This document shows positions 25,018-33,279 of a stretch of DNA of 64,000 nt, piece by piece. The stretch's first letter is position 1. Every line of letters starts with the position of its first letter. Source of the DNA: Nocardioides aurantiacus. GTDB taxonomy: Bacteria; Actinomycetota; Actinomycetes; Propionibacteriales; Nocardioidaceae. The translations under genes were made by a program, and so were the position numbers. Under the pieces are notes generated by a model. That model saw only the letters and a list, made by a program, of their open reading frames with translations. It searched no databases and was not told the origin of the DNA. The DNA lies in the NCBI RefSeq assembly GCF_003752505.1, contig NZ_RKHO01000001.1:310001-374000 (forward strand), in the 5' to 3' direction.

Positions 25018-26660
25018 TGGCCGCGACCACCACCGAGCGGCCGACCGGGCCGCCCGCCGAGCCCCCGGGCCCGCCGTCGCTGAGCCCGCTCGAGCTCGCC
25101 CGCTGGTCCTGGCGCCAGCTGACCTCGATGCGCACCGCGCTGATCCTGCTGTTCCTGCTCGCGCTGGCGGCCATCCCCGGGTCGGTGGTGCCGCAGACCG
25201 CGGTCGACTCGGTGCGGGCGTCGCGCTGGATGGACGACCACCCCAGGCTCACGCCCGTCTACGAGAAGCTCGGCCTGTTCTCGGTCTACGACTCGGTGTG
25301 GTTCTCCGCGATCTACATCCTGCTGGTGATCTCGCTGGTGGGCTGCATCGTGCCGCGGCTGCGCGTCTACTGGCGCGGCGTACGGGCCGAGCCGCCGCGC
25401 GCCCCGCGCCGGCTGGACCGGCTGCCCGAGCACCGCACCCTGGAGACCGACGCCGAGCCGGAGGCGGTGCTGGAGGCTGCCCGCGCCGCGCTGCGCTCGC
25501 GTCGCTACCGCGTGCGGGTCGACGACGCCGAGGGCGTGACGCCGGGCGCGGTCCGCGCCGAGCGCGGCAAGCTCCGCGAGGGCGGCAACCTGGTCTTCCA
25601 CCTCTCGATCCTGGTGGTGCTGGTCGGCTTCGCGCTCGGGTCGCTGCTCGGGTTCAAGGGCGGCGCCATCGTGGTCACCGGCGACGGCTTCGCCAACACG
25701 CTGAGCCAGTACGACGACTTCCAGGCCGGCTCGTTCTTCGACGTCGCCGACCTCGAGCCCTTCGACTTCACCGTCGACGGGTTCGACGTGACCTTCCTGC
25801 AGGAGGGTCGCCAGGCCGGCATGGCGCAGAAGTTCCGGGCCGACGTCACCTACCGCACCGCCCCGGGGGCCGAGGACCAGCAGCGCGAGGTCGCGGTCAA
25901 CCACCCGCTCTCGATCGACGACACCGACGTCTTCCTCATCGGCCACGGCTACGCGCCCAACATCACCGTCCGCAACACCGACGGCACCGTCGCCTACTCC
26001 GGTCCGGTCGTGTTCCTGCCCGAGGACACCACCTTCCGGTCCTTCGGCGTGGTCAAGGTGCCCGACGCCGAGCAGGCCGGCGGGCGCACGACGCAGCTCG
26101 GCCTGGAGGGCGAGTTCTACCCGACGTACGGCTTCACCGACGCGAGCGGGCCGTTCTCGGCCTTCCCCGACTCCAAGAACCCCGCGCTGTCGATGCTCGC
26201 CTACACCGGCGACCTCGGTCTGGACTCCGGTCGGTCGCAGTCGGTCTACGCCCTCGACAAGGACGGCCTCGAGCCGCTGCTCCAGGCCGACGGAGCGCCG
26301 GTGCGCCTCGACCTCGCCCTCGGGCGCAGCGCCGAGCTTCCCGACGGGATGGGCACGGTGACCTTCGACGGGCTGAGCCGCTTCGTGAAGCTGCAGGTCA
26401 GCCACACGCCCGGGCAGACCACCGCCCTCGTCGGCGTCGTCCTGGCGCTGCTCGGGCTGCTCGCCTCGCTCTTCGTCCGGCCGCGACGCGTCTGGGTCCG
26501 GGCGCGTCGTGAGGGCGGACGTACGCTGGTGGAGGTGGCCGGTCTCGACCGCAGCGCCGGGGGCGACCTCTCCGGCGAGCTCGACGCCCTGGTCGGACGG
26601 TTGCGTCCCGCGGACGCCGCCACCCCCGCCACCACCCGAACCCCGGAGGAGCCGACGTGA
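25017..26660 (+). CDS. resB: Cytochrome c maturation protein ResB
   Basis: A 547-aa System II haem-lyase component. Membrane helices lie near residues 40-60 and 90-112 and at about 190-210, with a large extracytoplasmic domain and a last helix near 465-490 (ALVGVVLALLGLLASLFV). It works with ResC to move haem and attach it to CxxCH motifs outside the cell. The opening 25 residues are Pro-rich. The start shares bases with the ccdA stop (TGATG). Confidence 0.93.
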   Translation: MAATTTERPTGPPAEPPGPPSLSPLELARWSWRQLTSMRTALILLFLLALAAIPGSVVPQTAVDSVRASRWMDDHPRLTPVYEKLGLFSVYDSVWFSAIYILLVISLVGCIVPRLRVYWRGVRAEPPRAPRRLDRLPEHRTLETDAEPEAVLEAARAALRSRRYRVRVDDAEGVTPGAVRAERGKLREGGNLVFHLSILVVLVGFALGSLLGFKGGAIVVTGDGFANTLSQYDDFQAGSFFDVADLEPFDFTVDGFDVTFLQEGRQAGMAQKFRADVTYRTAPGAEDQQREVAVNHPLSIDDTDVFLIGHGYAPNITVRNTDGTVAYSGPVVFLPEDTTFRSFGVVKVPDAEQAGGRTTQLGLEGEFYPTYGFTDASGPFSAFPDSKNPALSMLAYTGDLGLDSGRSQSVYALDKDGLEPLLQADGAPVRLDLALGRSAELPDGMGTVTFDGLSRFVKLQVSHTPGQTTALVGVVLALLGLLASLFVRPRRVWVRARREGGRTLVEVAGLDRSAGGDLSGELDALVGRLRPADAATPATTRTPEEPT

Positions 26661-27688
26661 CGCACGAGCAGTTCGAGGTGCTGAGCAACCAGGCCGTGGC
26701 CGCGTGCGGCGTGGCGTACTTCCTGGCCTTCCTCGCCCACCTGGGGCAGTGGGCCGCCGCGCGCCGCTCCGCCCCCGCCGAGGCCGAGGTGGCCCAGCAC
26801 GCGACCGCGTCGGTCGGCGGCGGGACCTCGGTGGCCGAGCGTCCCGTGGCCGCGGCGACGGTCCCCGACGAGCCGGAGCGGATGCAGCTGCTGGGCCGCG
26901 TCGGCGTGGCCCTGACCGTCGTGGCGGCCGCCGTGCACGCCCTCGCCGTCGTCACCCGCGGCCTCGCCGCGGACCCGGTGCGGGTGCCCTGGGGCAACAT
27001 GTACGAGTTCACGCTGACCGGCACCTTCTTCGTGGTGCTCGGCTACCTGCTGCTCTACAAGCGCTTCGGGCTCTCCTGGCTCTCCCCGGTCGTCACCGGC
27101 TTCGTGCTCGTGGTCCTGATGGTCGACGTGCTGGCGCTCTACGAGGAGGTCGTGCCGCTCCAGGACTCGCTGCAGTCGCCGTGGCTGGTGATCCACGTCG
27201 TCGCCGCGGTCATCGCCACCGCCGCCTTCACCATCGGCGGGATGTGCTCGGTGCTCTACCTCGTGAAGTCACGCTGGGAGCAGCGCACCGACGCCGCCGG
27301 CCGCGCCCGCGGGGGCTACCTCGCCCGGCTGCCCGAGCTGGCCGTGCTCGACCGCGTCGCCTACCGCACCCACGCCTTCGGCTTCCCGATCTGGACCTTC
27401 GCGGCCCTGATCACCGGCCCGATCTGGGCGCACTACGCCTGGGGCCGCTACTGGGGCTGGGACCCCAAGGAGGTGTGGGCCTTCATCACCTGGGTGGTCT
27501 ACGCCGCCTACCTCCACGCCCGCGCCACCTCCGGCTGGAAGGGCTCCTCGGCCGCCGTCGTCGCGCTCGTCGGCCTGGCCACCCTGTGGTTCAACTTCGT
27601 CGGCATCAACTTCTTCTTCGGCAGCGGCAGCCAGCACTCCTACGCCGCCCCCGAGCCCACCGCGGTCGTCCTGCGGCTCGACGGCTAG
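26657..27688 (+). CDS. resC: Cytochrome c maturation protein ResC/CcsB
   Basis: A 343-aa multi-pass protein of the haem-handling family. The tryptophan-rich WWD signature is present as RYWGWDPKEVWAFITWVVY near residue 270, and conserved His residues sit in flanking helices (for example SPWLVIHVVAAV). Together with ResB it forms the cytochrome c synthetase. The GTG start overlaps the resB TGA. It is the last gene of the hemL-resC operon and is followed by a copy of the intergenic repeat described below. Confidence 0.95.
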   Translation: MTHEQFEVLSNQAVAACGVAYFLAFLAHLGQWAAARRSAPAEAEVAQHATASVGGGTSVAERPVAAATVPDEPERMQLLGRVGVALTVVAAAVHALAVVTRGLAADPVRVPWGNMYEFTLTGTFFVVLGYLLLYKRFGLSWLSPVVTGFVLVVLMVDVLALYEEVVPLQDSLQSPWLVIHVVAAVIATAAFTIGGMCSVLYLVKSRWEQRTDAAGRARGGYLARLPELAVLDRVAYRTHAFGFPIWTFAALITGPIWAHYAWGRYWGWDPKEVWAFITWVVYAAYLHARATSGWKGSSAAVVALVGLATLWFNFVGINFFFGSGSQHSYAAPEPTAVVLRLDG

Positions 27689-27707
27689 CGGGGGGCAGCG
27701 GGCCGTC

Positions 27708-27785
27708 GGCGGATTCCCAAGGTCGCGTGGGAAACCGCCACCGCGCCGGAGCCGCAACCCCGGCCCAGGGGCACGATCTCCGGGC
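27708..27785 (+). repeat. Interspersed palindromic repeat, copy A
   Basis: This 78-nt unit consists of a hairpin (27711-27736; arms GGATTCCCA and TGGGAAACC around a GGTCGC loop), a second inverted repeat beginning GCCGGAGCC, and a GATCTCCGG end. It shares 12-, 17- and 9-nt identical blocks with copy D at 57853-57929, read in reverse. It fills most of the gap between resC and the convergent small membrane protein gene. Confidence 0.75.
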
Positions 27786-27831
27786 GAGCGGCAGCGCGTC
27801 GAGCCGTCTCCCGTCGACGTACGCCGACCGG

Positions 27832-28128
27832 TCAGGCGTTCTCGTCGGTCTGCTCGCCCTCGGCGGTGGAGCCGTCGGTGGGCTCCTCCGGGCGCGGGGC
27901 CGGCGGCGGTTCGGTGGGCCGCTTGCGCTGGTCGTGGCGCCGCTTGCGGTCGAGCTCGCGGAGGAAGTCCTCGTCGTCGTCGGGGCCGCGGGGCGGGCGG
28001 GGGGCGGGCCGGCCGCCGCTGCCGCCGGCGTCACCGGGTCCGCTGGCCTGTCGGCGCCGGTCGAGGACCCAGAAGAAGGCCCACACGACCGCCCCCAGGA
28101 GCACGAGGAACAGCGCGACGCGGAGCAT
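27832..28128 (-). CDS. Small single-pass membrane protein, unknown function
   Basis: A 98-aa protein with one N-terminal membrane helix (MLRVALFLVLLGAVVWAFFW), a Gly/Pro linker, a charged region DDDEDFLRELDRKRRHDQRK and an acidic Pro/Glu/Thr-rich tail. I do not recognise a functional domain. A TACCCT box 6 nt upstream of the ATG suggests a leaderless mRNA, divergent from the DUF4229 gene. The clean N-in helix and the promoter support a real gene. Confidence 0.6.
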   Translation of the reverse strand: MLRVALFLVLLGAVVWAFFWVLDRRRQASGPGDAGGSGGRPAPRPPRGPDDDEDFLRELDRKRRHDQRKRPTEPPPAPRPEEPTDGSTAEGEQTDENA

Positions 28129-28134
28129 GACCCC

Positions 28135-28140
28135 AGGGTA
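28135..28140 (-). promoter_or_regulatory. -10 box for a leaderless small-membrane-protein mRNA
   Basis: TACCCT on the minus strand ends 6 nt before the ATG at 28128. A matching TACCCT for the divergent gene lies 38 nt away on the other strand. Confidence 0.45.
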
Positions 28141-28177
28141 GATGGTGGCCGGTAGGCGTTCTCGTGGTCCGGTCTCC

Positions 28178-28183
28178 TACCCT
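28178..28183 (+). promoter_or_regulatory. -10 box for a leaderless DUF4229 mRNA
   Basis: TACCCT ends 6 nt before the GTG at 28190, with no ribosome binding site in between. Confidence 0.45.
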
Positions 28184-28189
28184 CGTGGG

Positions 28190-28453
28190 GTGAAGGAGTT
28201 CGCCGTCTACACCGCACTGCGGCTGGGTCTGTTCGTCGTCTGCTACGCCGTGCTCGGTGGGCTCTACCTCGCGCTGTTCGGCGGCCGGGGCGTGGTGATC
28301 TGGCCGTTCCTGCTGGCCGTGGTGGTGTCCTCGGTGCTCTCGGTCACCCTGCTGCGGCGGCAGCGCGAGGCGTTCGCGCTGCGGGTGCAGCAGCGCGCCG
28401 AGAAGGCGTCGGCGCGGTTCGAGGAGCGACGCTCCCGCGAGGACGTCGACTGA
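28190..28453 (+). CDS. DUF4229 domain protein, two-helix membrane protein
   Basis: An 87-aa protein that opens MKEFAVYTALRLGLFVVCY, the typical DUF4229 start, with helices at about 10-28 and 35-55 and a basic, helical tail ending ARFEERRSREDVD. The function is unknown; DUF4229 proteins are common next to menA in actinobacteria. The GTG at 28190 fits both the family start and the -10 box. It converges on a 44-aa membrane protein gene, and a shared hairpin covers both stop codons. Confidence 0.8.
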   Translation: MKEFAVYTALRLGLFVVCYAVLGGLYLALFGGRGVVIWPFLLAVVVSSVLSVTLLRRQREAFALRVQQRAEKASARFEERRSREDVD

Positions 28454-28481
28454 GCCGACCGGGGAGTCCCCGCAGGCTCAG
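28450..28481. terminator. Bidirectional terminator overlapping two stop codons
   Basis: CTGAGCC (28450-28456) pairs with GGCTCAG (28475-28481); inside, CGGGG pairs with CCCCG around AGT. The outer stem contains the TGA of the DUF4229 gene on one side and that of the 44-aa gene on the other. Confidence 0.6.
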
Positions 28482-28612
28482 CGTCCCCGGCGCTTGAGCT
28501 GCCGGTTGATGCGCGTCTCGGACTGGCCCAGGACCTTGGCCAGCAGCGCGACGCGGTTGACGTAGGCCAGCGCGCAGACGCCGACGATGACGAGCAGGAT
28601 CACGAACCACAT
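28478..28612 (-). CDS. 44-aa single-pass membrane peptide
   Basis: A short reading frame encoding MWFVILLVIVGVCALAYVNR followed by an amphipathic, strongly basic tail that ends NRQLKRRGR. One membrane helix (about 2-18) with a positive cytoplasmic tail is a common plan for small regulatory or complex-associated membrane peptides. It lies 22 nt downstream of menA on the same strand and may be cotranscribed with it. I do not recognise a family. Confidence 0.6.
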   Translation of the reverse strand: MWFVILLVIVGVCALAYVNRVALLAKVLGQSETRINRQLKRRGR

Positions 28613-28634
28613 GCGACCAGTGTGACAGCCGAGG

Positions 28635-29519
28635 TCACGTCAGCACCCCGACCGTGACGCCGGCGAGGATGCCGGCGGCGTACAGCAGCTCGGCCTGACC
28701 GGTCTGCTGCAGCACGGGGATCAGCGCGGGCCCGGTCGCGCGGTCGCCGAGGACCGTGGTCACGGCGCGGACGGCCGGGGGTGCGGCGACCAGCGCGAGC
28801 ACGACCCACCACGTCGTCGTCAGCGCGACCCCGACCAGGGCGACCACGGCGGCGTCGACGAGCAGGCCGTAGAGGTGGCGGGTGCGGTCCTCGCCCAGCA
28901 CGACCGCCAGGGTGCGCTTCCCGGCGACGCGGTCGGTGGGGATGTCGCGCAGGTTGTTGGCCACGAGGATCGCGCACGCCAGCGCGCCGATGCCGATACC
29001 GGCCCAGAGGGCGGCGAGGTGGAACGCCTGGGTCTGGACGTACGCCGTGCCGATGACGGCCACCAGCCCGAAGAAGACGAACACCATCACCTCGCCCAGC
29101 CCGAGGTAGCCGTAGGGCCTCGACCCGCCGGTGTAGTACCAGGCGGCCAGGATGCACAGGGCGCCGACGGCGACCAGCCACCAGCTCGTCGTCGCCGCGA
29201 GCACGAGCCCGACGACCCCGGCGGCCGCCAGCGAGCCGAGCGCCGCGGCCTTGACCGCCCGCGGGCTCGCCGCGCCGCTGCCGACCAGCCGCATCGGCCC
29301 GACCCGGTCGCTGTCGGTGCCGCGGATGCCGTCGGAGTAGTCGTTGGCGTAGTTCACGCCGACCTGGAGCAGCAGCGAGACGGCCAGCGCGAGCAGCGCC
29401 TTCCACCACACCGCACCGTCCTCCCACAGGGCGACGGCGGTGCCGGCGAGGACCGGCGCGACCGCCGCGGGGAGCGTCCGGGGGCGGGCACCGGCGATCC
29501 ACTGGGCGGGGGTGGCCAT
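28635..29519 (-). CDS. menA: 1,4-dihydroxy-2-naphthoate polyprenyltransferase
   Basis: A 294-aa integral membrane enzyme of the UbiA family that attaches the polyprenyl tail to dihydroxynaphthoate, giving demethylmenaquinone. The two Asp-rich motifs are VNYANDYSDGIRGTDSDRVG and NNLRDIPTDRVAGKRTLAV; about eight or nine helices follow the family pattern. It opens MATPAQWIAGARPRTLPAAV, which fixes the start at 29519. It is divergent from menE, with 66 nt between the starts. The prenyl donor may come from the synthase encoded at 55655-56650, and MenG (38910) would methylate the product. Confidence 0.95.
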   Translation of the reverse strand: MATPAQWIAGARPRTLPAAVAPVLAGTAVALWEDGAVWWKALLALAVSLLLQVGVNYANDYSDGIRGTDSDRVGPMRLVGSGAASPRAVKAAALGSLAAAGVVGLVLAATTSWWLVAVGALCILAAWYYTGGSRPYGYLGLGEVMVFVFFGLVAVIGTAYVQTQAFHLAALWAGIGIGALACAILVANNLRDIPTDRVAGKRTLAVVLGEDRTRHLYGLLVDAAVVALVGVALTTTWWVVLALVAAPPAVRAVTTVLGDRATGPALIPVLQQTGQAELLYAAGILAGVTVGVLT

Positions 29520-29573
29520 GCGCGGATCATGCCAGGGAGCAGGTACGCCGCTCGCGGCCGGCCGCCGCCGGGC

Positions 29574-29579
29574 TAGCGT
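29574..29579 (+). promoter_or_regulatory. -10 box for a leaderless menE mRNA
   Basis: TAGCGT ends 6 nt before the GTG at 29586. Confidence 0.4.
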
Positions 29580-29585
29580 GGGCCG

Positions 29586-30653
29586 GTGCCCAGCCCGACG
29601 CCCACGCCGACGCCGACGAGCAGCCTGCGCCCCGTCGCCGGTGACGCCGACGGGGTCCTGGCGCTGCTGCGGGAGTGGGACGCCGCCGCCGACCCCGAGC
29701 CGCTCGTCGTGGCGACCAGCGGCTCGACGGGCCGTCCCAAGCGGGTGGTGCTCTCCCGCGACGCGCTGCGGGCCTCGGCGCGGGCCACGCACGAGCGGCT
29801 CGGCGGCCCCGGCCAGTGGGTGCTCGGACTGCCGCCGACCTACGTCGCGGGCGTGCAGGTGCTCTTCCGCAGCGTGGTGGCCGGCACCGACCCGGTGCGC
29901 CACGACGGCGACTGGGTGGAGACCGTCGCGCGGCTCCGGGGTCGCGGCTACGTCTCGCTGGTGCCGACCCAGCTGGTGCGGCTGCTGCGCGGAGCCGGCA
30001 CCCGGTCGGCCGTCGAGGCGCTGGCGCAGGTGGACGCCGTGCTCGTGGGCGGCGGTCCGCTGGACGCCCGGGTGCGCGCGGAGGCCGAGCGGCGCGGCGT
30101 ACGCGTGGTGCAGACCTACGGCATGAGCGAGACCTGCGGCGGCTGCGTCTACGACGGCGAGCCGCTCGACGGCGTGGAGGTGCGCGTCCGCGACGGCGAG
30201 GTGCAGCTGCGCGGGCCGGTGCTCTTCGACGGCTACGAGGACGAGCCCGAGCGCTCGGCGGCCGCGCTGGACGACGGCTGGCTGCGCACCGACGACCTGG
30301 GCGAGCTCGACGCCGACGGCCGGCTCCGGGTGCTCGGTCGCGCCGACGACGTCATCATCAGCGGCGGCGTCAATGTGCCCGCCCGCGCCGTGGCCACCGC
30401 CGTGACCGCCGACGCCGCCGTGGTCGAGGCCGAGGTGGTCGGCGTGCCCGACGAGGAGTGGGGCGAGCTGGTGACGGCCGTCGTCGAGGCCCGCGAGCCG
30501 GTCACGCTGGCCGGCGTACGTGACCTGGTCGAGCCCCGCGCCTGGGCCCCGCGCCGCCTGGTCGTGCTGGAGCAGCTGCCGCGGCTGGCCAACGGCAAGC
30601 CCGACCGGCTCGCGATCCGCGCGCTGGCGGCCCGGGAGGTGGCCCGTGGCTGA
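29586..30653 (+). CDS. menE: o-Succinylbenzoate-CoA ligase
   Basis: A 355-aa, compact AMP-forming ligase that activates o-succinylbenzoate to its CoA thioester. The nucleotide motif VVATSGSTGRPKRVVLSRDA is at about 39-58, followed by TYGMSETCGGCVYDG, the hinge RVLGRADDVIISGGVNVPA and the catalytic Lys in LANGKPDRLAIR. It is shorter than general acyl-CoA ligases, as is usual for actinobacterial MenE. Its stop lies inside the start of menC. Confidence 0.92.
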   Translation: MPSPTPTPTPTSSLRPVAGDADGVLALLREWDAAADPEPLVVATSGSTGRPKRVVLSRDALRASARATHERLGGPGQWVLGLPPTYVAGVQVLFRSVVAGTDPVRHDGDWVETVARLRGRGYVSLVPTQLVRLLRGAGTRSAVEALAQVDAVLVGGGPLDARVRAEAERRGVRVVQTYGMSETCGGCVYDGEPLDGVEVRVRDGEVQLRGPVLFDGYEDEPERSAAALDDGWLRTDDLGELDADGRLRVLGRADDVIISGGVNVPARAVATAVTADAAVVEAEVVGVPDEEWGELVTAVVEAREPVTLAGVRDLVEPRAWAPRRLVVLEQLPRLANGKPDRLAIRALAAREVARG

Positions 30654-31608
30654 GGTGTTCTCGATCCCGCTCACCACCCGCTTCCGCGGCATCACCGTCC
30701 GCGAGGGCGTGCTGCTGCGCGGCCACGCGGGGTGGGGGGAGTTCAGCCCCTTCCTGGAGTACGACGACCCGACCGCCGCGCCCTGGCTGGCCTGCGCCCG
30801 CGAGGCCGCCGACCTCGGCTGGCCGGCGCCGGTGCGCAGCCACGTGGCGGTCAACGTGACCGTGCCCGCCTGCGGCCCCGAGGAGGCGCACGCGATCGTG
30901 CTGGCCGGCGGCTGCCGCACCGCCAAGGTCAAGGTGGCCGAGCGCGGCCAGGACCCCGGCGAGGACGAGGCACGCCTGGAGGCGGTCCGCGACGCCCTCG
31001 ACGCCGGCGGCCCCGGCGGGCTGGTGCGCATCGACGCCAACGGCGGCTGGGACCTCGAGGAGGCGGTCCGCCGGATCCCGGTGCTGGCCCGCGCCGCCGG
31101 CGGCCTGGAGTACGCCGAGCAGCCGGTCGCCTCCGTCGAGGACCTCGCCGCGTGCCGCCGCCGCGTCGACGTGCCGGTCGCGGCCGACGAGTCGATCCGC
31201 CGTGCCGAGGACCCCTACCGGGTGCGCGACCTCGAGGCGGCGGACGTCGCGGTGCTCAAGGTGCAGCCGTTGGGCGGCGTGCGTGCGTGCCTGCGGATCG
31301 CCGAGGACATCGGGATGCCGGTCGTGGTCTCCAGCGCGGTGGAGTCCAGCGTCGGCATCGCCGCGGGCGTGGCCCTGGCCGCCGCCCTGCCCGAGCTGCA
31401 CCACGCCTGCGGGCTGGCGACGGTGCAGCTGCTGACCGGTGACGTCACCGCCGCGCCGCTGCTGCCCGTCGACGGCGCGCTGCCGGTCGGGCCGGTCGAG
31501 GTCGACCCCGCCCGGCTGGCCGCGCTCGCCGCGCCGCCCGACCGGGCGCGCCACTGGCAGGACCGGCTCGCCCGGGTCGGGTCGCTGCTCGACGGGACGA
31601 CGTCGTGA
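30646..31608 (+). CDS. menC: o-Succinylbenzoate synthase
   Basis: A 320-aa enolase-superfamily dehydratase that forms o-succinylbenzoate from SHCHC. The catalytic Lys pair is in TAKVKVAERG, the metal ligands are in VRIDANGGW, YAEQPV and VAADESIR, and the second catalytic Lys is in VAVLKVQPLGG. The GTG at 30646 overlaps the end of menE by 8 nt, and its stop overlaps menD, so E, C and D are one coupled operon in reverse pathway order. Confidence 0.94.
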   Translation: MAEVFSIPLTTRFRGITVREGVLLRGHAGWGEFSPFLEYDDPTAAPWLACAREAADLGWPAPVRSHVAVNVTVPACGPEEAHAIVLAGGCRTAKVKVAERGQDPGEDEARLEAVRDALDAGGPGGLVRIDANGGWDLEEAVRRIPVLARAAGGLEYAEQPVASVEDLAACRRRVDVPVAADESIRRAEDPYRVRDLEAADVAVLKVQPLGGVRACLRIAEDIGMPVVVSSAVESSVGIAAGVALAAALPELHHACGLATVQLLTGDVTAAPLLPVDGALPVGPVEVDPARLAALAAPPDRARHWQDRLARVGSLLDGTTS

Positions 31609-33215
31609 GCCCCGCCGAGGAGCTGGCCACCTGGCTGGTCGACGCGCTCGTGGCCCGCGGCGCCGTCGAGGCGGTGCTCTGCCCCGGCTCGCGCAACGCA
31701 CCGCTGGCCTTCGCCCTGGCCGCCGACCCGCGGCTGCGGCTGCACACCCGCGTCGACGAGCGGACCGCCGGGTTCCTCGCGCTGGGGCTGGCCAAGGGGT
31801 CGCGGCGACCGGTGCCGGTGGTCACCACCTCGGGCACCGCCGCGGCCAACCTGCACCCCGCGGTGCTCGAGGCCGCCCACGCCGGCGTGCCGCTCGTCGC
31901 GGTCACCGCCGACCGACCCGCCCGGCTGCGCGGCACCGGTGCCAACCAGACCACCGACCAGGTGCGGCTCTACGGCGACGCCGCGGCGTTCCTCGACCTC
32001 GTCGCCCCCGACGACGTCGCGCTCACGGCGGTGCTGAGCGACGTGGTCTCCCCCGAGCCGCCCGGGCGCGGGGGACCGGCCCACCTCAACGTGCAGCTCG
32101 ACGACCCGCTGGTGCCGGCGGTGCTGTCCGACCGGACGCCCGCGCCGGTCGTCGAGGCGCCCCGGCCGCACCCGTGGTGGCGCGACGTCGAGGCGGTGAC
32201 GCTGCCCCTCGGGCCCCGGACCGTCGTGGTCGCCGGCGACGACGCGGGCCCGCCCGCGCGCAAGCTCGCCGAGCAGGCGGGGTGGCCGCTGCTCGCCGAG
32301 CCCAGCAGCGGCTCGCGCACCGGCACCCACCCGATCCGCACCTACCGGCTGCTGCTCGGCACCGCGCTGGGCGAGCGCGTGGAGCGCGTCGTGGTCCACG
32401 GCCACCCGACGCTGTCGCGGCCGGTCGCCCGGCTGCTCGGCCGCGCGGGGGTCGAGGTGGTCTCGGTGCCCGCCGTCGGTCGCTGGGCGGCGCGGCCGTT
32501 CCCGGTCGCCGCCGAGCACGCCGCGGTGCGGGCCGACGCCGACGACCCGGCCTGGCTGGAGGAGTGGCGCGCGGCCGACCGCCAGCTGTCGCGGCGCGTC
32601 GACGAGCTCGTGGCCGCGCAGCCCGGCCTCACGGCGTACGACGTCGCGGCGGTCGTCGACGCCACCAACCCGCCCGGGGGCCTGCTCGTCGTCGGCGCCA
32701 GCAACCCCATCCGCGACCTCGACCTGATGGCGGGCGCCCACCCGGTCGGGGAGCGCCGGATGGTGCTGGCCAACCGCGGCCTCGCCGGCATCGACGGCAC
32801 CCTCTCGACCGCGATCGGCGCCGCCCTCGCCCGGTCGCGCAGCACCCGCGCCACGGCGTACGTCGGGGACGTGACGTTCCTCCACGACCTCACCGGCCTC
32901 GTGCTCGGCCCCGACGAGCCGCGGCCCGACCTGACGATCGTGGTGCCCAACGACGACGGCGGCTCCATCTTCGCCACGCTGGAGCAGGGCGGACCGGCCT
33001 ACGCCGACCGCTTCGAGCGGCTCTTCGCCACCCCCCACGGCGTCGACCTCGCGGCGCTGTGCGCGGCGACCCGCACCCCGCACTGGCGCGTGGAGAGCCG
33101 TGCCGAGCTCGAGCACGCGCTGGCCAGCCCGGCTGGCGGCATCGAGGTGGTGGAGGCCCGCGTCGACCGGCGCGACCGCCGCCGCACGGACGAGGCGATC
33201 CGGGCCCTGGCCTGA
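31605..33215 (+). CDS. menD: SEPHCHC synthase
   Basis: A 536-aa thiamine diphosphate enzyme that joins 2-oxoglutarate to isochorismate. The N-terminal part has CPGSRNAPLAFAL and VTTSGTAAANLHPAVLEA, and the C-terminal TPP/Mg site reads YVGDVTFLHDLTGL followed by VVPNDDGGSIF. The length is normal for the family. The GTG overlaps the menC TGA. Its isochorismate would come from MenF, encoded on the opposite strand at 36455-37774. Confidence 0.95.
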   Translation: MSPAEELATWLVDALVARGAVEAVLCPGSRNAPLAFALAADPRLRLHTRVDERTAGFLALGLAKGSRRPVPVVTTSGTAAANLHPAVLEAAHAGVPLVAVTADRPARLRGTGANQTTDQVRLYGDAAAFLDLVAPDDVALTAVLSDVVSPEPPGRGGPAHLNVQLDDPLVPAVLSDRTPAPVVEAPRPHPWWRDVEAVTLPLGPRTVVVAGDDAGPPARKLAEQAGWPLLAEPSSGSRTGTHPIRTYRLLLGTALGERVERVVVHGHPTLSRPVARLLGRAGVEVVSVPAVGRWAARPFPVAAEHAAVRADADDPAWLEEWRAADRQLSRRVDELVAAQPGLTAYDVAAVVDATNPPGGLLVVGASNPIRDLDLMAGAHPVGERRMVLANRGLAGIDGTLSTAIGAALARSRSTRATAYVGDVTFLHDLTGLVLGPDEPRPDLTIVVPNDDGGSIFATLEQGGPAYADRFERLFATPHGVDLAALCAATRTPHWRVESRAELEHALASPAGGIEVVEARVDRRDRRRTDEAIRALA

Positions 33216-33279
33216 CCCGGCGGAATGTTCTCGACCCCGACGGTGGTTGGGGACCCGAACCGTAGAGGAGTCTGTCCAG

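Noticed and set aside
28635-31040. An 801-aa open frame on the minus strand including menA
   Set aside because: Everything before residue 508 lies opposite menE and menC and has shadow-like composition; menA starts at 29519.
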